The notes under the pieces were generated by a model. The model searched no databases and was not told where the DNA came from. It saw nothing but the letters and a program-made list of their open reading frames with translations. 10,503 nt of DNA from contig JANXXY010000461.1 in NCBI GenBank assembly GCA_025350365.1, positions 1 to 10,503 of the forward strand, read 5' to 3'. This document shows positions 6,223 through 10,503 of this stretch, in pieces. Source of the stretch: Bacteroidales bacterium. GTDB taxonomy: Bacteria; Bacteroidota; Bacteroidia; Bacteroidales; JAAUTT01. The number at the start of each line of letters is the position of its first letter. The first letter of the stretch is position 1. The translations under genes and the position numbers were made by a program.

Positions 6223-8253
6223 ATGTTCCAACCCGTGAAATGTCTATTATTATTGTTGTTTATTTTAAGTTGTTTTTCAAGTTATAATTCTATAGCTCAG
6301 ACTCAAACAAAGTATTCGGTAGCTATGCTCGAAATAAACGAATATCTTTTGGCTAACGAGTTTAATGAAGCATTGCCTATTTTGAAAGGATTGGTAGATG
6401 CCGGTTATCAGAATGCAAATGTAAATTATAAACTCGGGTTATGTTATTTGAATTCCTTTAAGGACAGGCATAAAGCAATGCAATATCTCAAAGATGCCGT
6501 TACCGATATATCAGAATCTTATTCTGGGGATAATGAAAATGAAATAAATGCTCCGGTTCGGGCTCTATTGATTTTAGGAGATGCTTACCGTTTTGAAAAT
6601 CAATTTAAGGAGGCGGAAGATTCCTATCGAAAATATTTAAACCGCGCAATTAGTATCCCTTTAGAGCGGGAACTGGCAACAAAACGCCTCGAAGAATGCC
6701 ACATTGCTCAGTTATTGATAAAAAACCCGATACAGGCAAAGTTTACCAATCTAGGAAATGCTATCAACAGTGGACTATCCGATTTTAACGGGTGCATTTC
6801 CGGAGACGGAAAAGTGTTAGTTTTTACAAGGAAATTAAGATTTTACGATGCAGTTTTCTATTGCACCAGAACTACTTCCGGTTGGTCGGATCCCGAAAAT
6901 ATTACCACACAAATTGGTTCCGATGGCGAGTTTCATCCAACGGGATTGTCTTTCGATGGTTCCCGAATGCTGTTAATGAGCTTCACACAATTAAATGGGT
7001 ATGATCTTTATGAGAGTGTTAGGTCTGCCAATAAATGGCGTAAAGTTCATACTTTAAATCCTTTGAATTCTCCTTATCACGATATTGATGCAGTTTATGC
7101 ACCCGATGGTAAATCGGTGCTCTTTTCCAGTAACCGGAATAATGGAATTGGAGGATACGACATTTATACTTCTTCCATTGATGAAGATGGAAATTTTTTA
7201 CCTCCGCACAATCTTGGTTTTCCGATTAATACAGTTTGGGGTGAAAAATCTCCTTTGCTATATAACAACGGCACTTCAATCATTTTTAGTTCCGAACGAA
7301 AACCAGGAATGGGAGGTTATGATTTGTTTTATTCAAATAAAAACAAAGATAATTCATGGGGATATGTGTATAATGTTGGTTATCCTATTAATACAACCGA
7401 TAATAACTATGGTTTGCAATTAACCTCAACTGGTAAAGAGGCAATAATATCCAAACACGATAAGGATGGTTTTGCCGATATGGACATTTTTCAGATTCAG
7501 GTTAATGATTTCTCTAAATTCCGGTTAATCCCTTTGCATGGTGAAGTAATTGTTAATGGAAAGAAAAATTATTCATCAAAAGCGAGTACATTTTTTCTGG
7601 TAGATGAAGCATTACATGATACACTTACCGAAATTACTGAAATTGATTCGGGTAAATTTAATCTTGATATTTACCCTGGCAAATTTCAGCTAATCATGTC
7701 GAATGTTAATCAAAAGTCAATATCACAATCGTTTACAGTACCTTTTGATCTTGAGAAACCTGAATTCAATTTAGTATCGACTTTTTCAGTAGAACCTGAA
7801 ACCAAAGTAGGCGTTGAAAATACTCAAAAGCAAATTAATGATACAATTGATATTGTTGATATTTATTTTGATTTCAATAAAGCTGACATTTCAGCAAAAG
7901 AGCAAATTAAACTTTCAGCACTAATTTCCATCCTTAAAAAATACGGAATAAGTAAAATCGAATTATTTGGGTATTCCGATTCTAAAGGTTTACCAAATTA
8001 CAATTTAAAACTTTCAACTAAAAGGGCTAACCGAATATTAAACTTTTTTATTGAAAATGGAATTTCGAACAAAATACTTACTGCAAAAGGGTTTGGTAGT
8101 GCAAAATTTGTTTCGAAAAATTCCAATACAGATGGTACTGATAATCCTAATGGTAGAGCCTTTAACCGTAGAGTTGAGATGGTTATAACTCCTGCTTTAA
8201 TGAATGTGATAATTGACAAGAAAAATAGTGTTCCAAGGGAGCTGCGCCCTTGA
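6223..8253 (+). CDS. TPR-PD40-beta domain-OmpA envelope protein (PorE-like architecture)
   Basis: Second paralogue, 676 residues. A signal peptide covers about 1-25 (cleavage after SIA, before QTQ). FILSC at 13-17 is a marginal lipobox, so a lipoprotein is possible. TPR-like helices occupy about 30-165 (YKLGLCYLN, LGDAYRFENQFKEAEDSY). The PD40-type propeller is at about 175-430 (PDGKSVLFSSNR, GGYDIYTS, GGYDLFYS). A beta-rich stretch at about 435-525, starting LIPLHGEVIVNGK, resembles carboxypeptidase-regulatory-like folds. The OmpA C-terminal domain is at about 544-660 and keeps the peptidoglycan-binding pair Asp586 (YSDSKG) and Arg601 (TKRAN), 15 residues apart as in E. coli OmpA, and ends FNRRVEMVI. 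This order matches that described for PorE of the type IX secretion system, but many Bacteroidota paralogues share it, so no symbol is given. It lies 40 bp after the previous gene and is likely co-transcribed. Expected location: periplasm, bound to peptidoglycan. Confidence 0.9.
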   Translation: MFQPVKCLLLLLFILSCFSSYNSIAQTQTKYSVAMLEINEYLLANEFNEALPILKGLVDAGYQNANVNYKLGLCYLNSFKDRHKAMQYLKDAVTDISESYSGDNENEINAPVRALLILGDAYRFENQFKEAEDSYRKYLNRAISIPLERELATKRLEECHIAQLLIKNPIQAKFTNLGNAINSGLSDFNGCISGDGKVLVFTRKLRFYDAVFYCTRTTSGWSDPENITTQIGSDGEFHPTGLSFDGSRMLLMSFTQLNGYDLYESVRSANKWRKVHTLNPLNSPYHDIDAVYAPDGKSVLFSSNRNNGIGGYDIYTSSIDEDGNFLPPHNLGFPINTVWGEKSPLLYNNGTSIIFSSERKPGMGGYDLFYSNKNKDNSWGYVYNVGYPINTTDNNYGLQLTSTGKEAIISKHDKDGFADMDIFQIQVNDFSKFRLIPLHGEVIVNGKKNYSSKASTFFLVDEALHDTLTEITEIDSGKFNLDIYPGKFQLIMSNVNQKSISQSFTVPFDLEKPEFNLVSTFSVEPETKVGVENTQKQINDTIDIVDIYFDFNKADISAKEQIKLSALISILKKYGISKIELFGYSDSKGLPNYNLKLSTKRANRILNFFIENGISNKILTAKGFGSAKFVSKNSNTDGTDNPNGRAFNRRVEMVITPALMNVIIDKKNSVPRELRP

Positions 8254-8280
8254 CTCGTACTTAATTTATGGTTATTTTTG
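8250..8280 (+). promoter_or_regulatory. Candidate promoter for the third TPR/PD40 gene
   Basis: TTG at 8250-8252, overlapping the previous stop codon, is followed after 20 bp by TATTTTTG at 8273-8280, an exact TAnnTTTG -7 box. Spacing fits the Bacteroidota promoter pattern (TTTG, 17-23 bp, TAnnTTTG), although the first base of the -33 box is C. It would give a leader of about 90 nt before the ATG at 8377. Confidence 0.4.
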
Positions 8281-8345
8281 TGTCTATGAATAATTGAGCA
8301 TTTGTAAGTTTCTGTTATTCTATTCATTTTGTTTAATATAATTAT

Positions 8346-8353
8346 TAAATTTG
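8346..8353 (+). promoter_or_regulatory. Second candidate -7 box before the third TPR/PD40 gene
   Basis: TAAATTTG matches TAnnTTTG exactly, 23 bp before the ATG at 8377. The nearest upstream TTTG ends only 14 bp before it, closer than usual, so this box is weaker than the one at 8273-8280. In DNA this AT-rich a chance match is plausible. Confidence 0.3.
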
Positions 8354-8376
8354 CTTAAAGGATAAATTTTGTAACC

Positions 8377-10239
8377 ATGAAACGACCTTTACTACTTATT
8401 TGGGCGTTTATTCTTATTCTGGTGCCTGCAGGTGCACAAAAGTCTTCCCAGAATTTGAAGCAGCTTTTTCTTGATGCCGAGTATTTTTTCTTAAACGAAG
8501 ACTACGAAGAAGCTCTTTATTCATACAATACAATATTTAAACGAGGAAATGGTAATAATGCCAATATTAATTATCGTATCGGGCGGTGTTATTTAAATAT
8601 CTCCGGCGAAAAAGAGAAGGCTATTGAATATTTATTAAAAGCCACATCTAATGTAAGTTCAAAGTATACCGAAGGGGTTTTTAAAGAAATTAAAGCTCCT
8701 TTTGACGCGTGGTTTTACCTGGGAATTGCTTATCGTATCAACAATCAGCTTGATAAAGCAATTGAATGTTATTTGCAGTTTAAGCAGTTAATAGGTGCTA
8801 AAAATATTATGGGTAATAAAATTGCTGATAAAGAAGTGAATGCTTGTGATATGGCGAGAGGAATGATGAAATCCCCCGTTTTTATTAAAACAAAGAATTT
8901 GGGCCGACCAATAAGTACAAGTTCAAGGGATTATTTTCCGGTAGTTTCAGGTGATGAATCTGTAATAGTCTATAATTCAGCTCAAAAATTCTACCAAGCT
9001 GTCCTTTTTAGTAAAAAATTCAATAATAAATGGTCATCCCCGCTAAATATTACTTCCGGAATTCAATCGGATGGCGATCAATATGTATCATCACTTTCAT
9101 TTGATGGTACTGAATTATACCTTCGCAAAGAAGATAATTTTGAAGCCAATCTTATGGTTTCCAAATACGAAAAGGGAAAGTGGACTAAATCGAAACCTTT
9201 AAATCGAAATATTAATACTAAATTTTTTGAGGGCAATTGTAGTGTTTCAAAAGATGGACTGACCCTATATTTTTCAAGTAATCGGTCAGGTACAGTTGGT
9301 GCAATGGATATTTATAAATCAATACGAAAGCCAAATGGAGATTGGGAACCTGCTGTTAATCTGGGTAAAATAATAAATACCGAGTTTAACGAAGATGCTC
9401 CCTTTATTACAGAAGATGGTAAACGATTGTATTTTGCCTCTCAGGGTCATAATACAATGGGCGGATATGATATTTTTTATTCTGAACTTGGAAGTGATGG
9501 CCAATGGCAAGAACCTATTAATCTTGGTTATCCTGTCAATACCACCGATGATAATATGTTTTTGTGTCCGGTAAAAGATGGCAAAGTGGCTTATATCGGA
9601 TTGTATACAAAGGATGGGTATGGTAAGGAGGATATACTTCGTGTTCAACTTATTCCTGGTAATGATGAAACAATTTCGGAGCACGCAGTTGAAGTGAAAA
9701 AAGAAACCATTTCCGTGGCTAAAGTAACTGAACCTGTTAAACGGGATTTACCTCCCGATGTGGAAAAAGCACCGGAAAAAACAGATAAACAAAATATTTC
9801 ATCAGATGCCAAAAAAGAAATTGACAACCTCGTTTTACGGTCATTCTTTTTTGAGTTTAATAGTTCTGTTTTATCTGAACGTTCCAAACGGGAACTTGAT
9901 CACCTTTCGATTATCATGGATAATATTCCTGAACTTTCAGTTGAATTGATTGGAAATACCGATGCAAAGGGGAATGATAAATACAACAATTTGTTATCGG
10001 AGAAACGCGCAAGCAATGCCAAAGCATACTTAGTGCAAAAAGGTATTAAAGCGAAACGCATTAAAGTAAAAGGACTTGGAAAATCGCACTTTGTTGCCGT
10101 TAACAACAACCCTGATGGATCTGATAATTCAGAAGGTAGAAAGTATAACAGAAGAGTGGATGTGGAAGTTTTGAATGGGAAAGTTAAAGATGTTAAGATC
10201 GAAAAAATTAATATCCCTGAATCCTTAAAAATAAAATAA
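8377..10239 (+). CDS. Exported TPR-PD40-OmpA envelope protein
   Basis: Third paralogue, 620 residues. A clean signal peptide covers 1-20 (cleavage after AGA, before QKS) with no lipobox Cys. TPR-like helices lie at about 27-165 (AEYFFLNEDYEEALYSY, LGIAYRINNQLDKAIECY). The propeller is at about 170-430 with PD40 signatures KDGLTLYFSSNRSG, DGKRLYFASQGH and GGYDIFYS; the usual GG before DIYKS is GA here. A Lys/Glu/Pro-rich linker of about 50 residues replaces the beta domain of the second paralogue. The OmpA domain is at about 485-600, opening FFFEFNSSVL, with Asp529 (NTDAKG) and Arg544 (EKRAS) in the peptidoglycan-binding positions and ending YNRRVDVEV. In TPR and propeller it looks closer to the first paralogue (4476-6182) than to the second. 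The 123-bp upstream gap with possible promoters suggests it can be expressed apart from the other two. Probably periplasmic, bound to peptidoglycan; function otherwise unknown. Confidence 0.9.
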   Translation: MKRPLLLIWAFILILVPAGAQKSSQNLKQLFLDAEYFFLNEDYEEALYSYNTIFKRGNGNNANINYRIGRCYLNISGEKEKAIEYLLKATSNVSSKYTEGVFKEIKAPFDAWFYLGIAYRINNQLDKAIECYLQFKQLIGAKNIMGNKIADKEVNACDMARGMMKSPVFIKTKNLGRPISTSSRDYFPVVSGDESVIVYNSAQKFYQAVLFSKKFNNKWSSPLNITSGIQSDGDQYVSSLSFDGTELYLRKEDNFEANLMVSKYEKGKWTKSKPLNRNINTKFFEGNCSVSKDGLTLYFSSNRSGTVGAMDIYKSIRKPNGDWEPAVNLGKIINTEFNEDAPFITEDGKRLYFASQGHNTMGGYDIFYSELGSDGQWQEPINLGYPVNTTDDNMFLCPVKDGKVAYIGLYTKDGYGKEDILRVQLIPGNDETISEHAVEVKKETISVAKVTEPVKRDLPPDVEKAPEKTDKQNISSDAKKEIDNLVLRSFFFEFNSSVLSERSKRELDHLSIIMDNIPELSVELIGNTDAKGNDKYNNLLSEKRASNAKAYLVQKGIKAKRIKVKGLGKSHFVAVNNNPDGSDNSEGRKYNRRVDVEVLNGKVKDVKIEKINIPESLKIK

Positions 10240-10286
10240 AGCACAATAAAATTTAAAAAATCGTGAAAATGAGTGTAATTATAAAC

Positions 10287-10401
10287 GGGTGTAAGACAAA
10301 ATTCCAGGGTGTACAACAATTTTCGTATCAAAAAAAAAGTTAAGGTTGGACTTTTATTATGTACCAAATATAAGTTATAAAAGTAATTTTGTCGTACACC
10401 C
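10287..10401. mobile_element. 115-bp inverted-repeat element, MITE-like, no ORF
   Basis: GGGTGTAAGACAAAATT (10287-10303) and the reverse complement of 10385-10401 (GGGTGTACGACAAAATT) agree at 16 of 17 positions. A third related copy in direct orientation, GGGTGTACAACAATTTT, lies at 10307-10323. The flanks TTATAAAC (left) and TTATTAAC (right) agree at 7 of 8 positions and could be a decayed target duplication. The interior is AT-rich and non-coding. It looks like a non-autonomous element or an insertion-sequence remnant; I cannot name the family. A large stem-loop acting as a terminator for the preceding gene is an alternative. Confidence 0.5.
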
Positions 10402-10452
10402 TTATTAACCACATTCATTACGATTTCAATTGTTCATATCTTGTAAAATTAT

Positions 10453-10503
10453 ATGCGAAAATTTATAGCTCCCAAATTCTTTCAAACAGTATTGTCTGTT
10501 TCA
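10453..10503 (+). CDS. Possible 5' end of a further gene, truncated by the window
   Basis: An ATG at 10453 opens a frame that runs to the last base (17 codons, MRKFIAPKFFQTVLSVS). Two basic residues followed by a mildly hydrophobic stretch could begin a signal peptide, but too little is visible to name a product. It is on the same strand as everything else and starts 51 bp after the inverted-repeat element. An open run of 17 codons is not strong evidence by itself. Confidence 0.4.
   Translation, partial: MRKFIAPKFFQTVLSVS

Noticed and set aside
6792..7423. Two alternative-frame + strand ORFs inside the second paralogue
   Set aside because: They overlap conserved PD40 repeats in the main frame and show no motif of their own; they are frame shadows.
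4476..10239. TolB, the periplasmic propeller of the Tol-Pal system, for the PD40 proteins
   Set aside because: TPR domains and the C-terminal anchors do not fit TolB, and no tolA, tolQ, tolR or pal neighbours are visible.
10269..10343. Small + strand ORF of 24 codons starting MSVIINGCK
   Set aside because: It is made mostly of the inverted-repeat arms at 10287-10323, has no family resemblance, and is too short to separate from chance.
9900..10418. 172-residue ORF on the minus strand
   Set aside because: It is antisense to the OmpA domain of the third paralogue and to the inverted-repeat element, has no recognisable motif, and the + strand frame is clearly coding.

Overview
The window looks like chromosomal DNA of an AT-rich member of the Bacteroidota, probably an anaerobic or facultative Bacteroidales/Marinilabiliales-type organism. 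This is inferred from three things: a ferredoxin-type 2-oxoglutarate oxidoreductase, TPR/PD40/OmpA envelope proteins typical of this phylum, and starts without clear Shine-Dalgarno sequences but with TAnnTTTG-like -7 boxes upstream. All genes lie on the + strand. I see no tRNA, rRNA, CRISPR array, phage gene or transposase.

Layout. (1) 1-867: the 3' part of korB, the TPP-binding beta subunit of 2-oxoglutarate:ferredoxin oxidoreductase, cut by the window edge. (2) 868-1379: a 512-bp gap holding a composite palindromic element (900-1034), an AT-rich inverted repeat (1138-1172), a short hairpin (1212-1237) and a candidate promoter. (3) 1380-3011: a family 2 glycosyltransferase fused to a multi-membrane-helix plus Rossmann-like C-terminal half, which resembles the N-terminal half of WcaJ/WbaP-type sugar-phosphate transferases without their catalytic domain. 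(4) 3065-4381: an E2 acyltransferase of a lipoate-dependent 2-oxoacid dehydrogenase complex, without E1 or E3 beside it. (5) 4476-6182, 6223-8253 and 8377-10239: three tandem paralogues, each with signal peptide, TPR helices and a PD40/WD40-like beta-propeller, but with three different C-terminal ends. The first ends in a transmembrane anchor, the second in a beta-sandwich-like domain plus OmpA domain (the PorE-like order), the third in a charged linker plus OmpA domain. (6) 10240-10452: a gap holding a 115-bp inverted-repeat, MITE-like element. (7) 10453-10503: the first 17 codons of a possible further gene.

How the genes may work together. KorB and the E2 belong to two different ways of oxidising 2-oxoacids to acyl-CoA, one giving reduced ferredoxin and one giving NADH. 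The glycosyltransferase and the E2 are 53 bp apart and probably share a transcript. The three TPR/PD40 proteins form a separate envelope block. Their shared periplasmic body and different anchors (inner membrane versus peptidoglycan) suggest a set of scaffolds at different depths of the envelope. This paralogue block is the most interesting part of the window. Its exact job, for example in type IX secretion or gliding, cannot be decided from this sequence.
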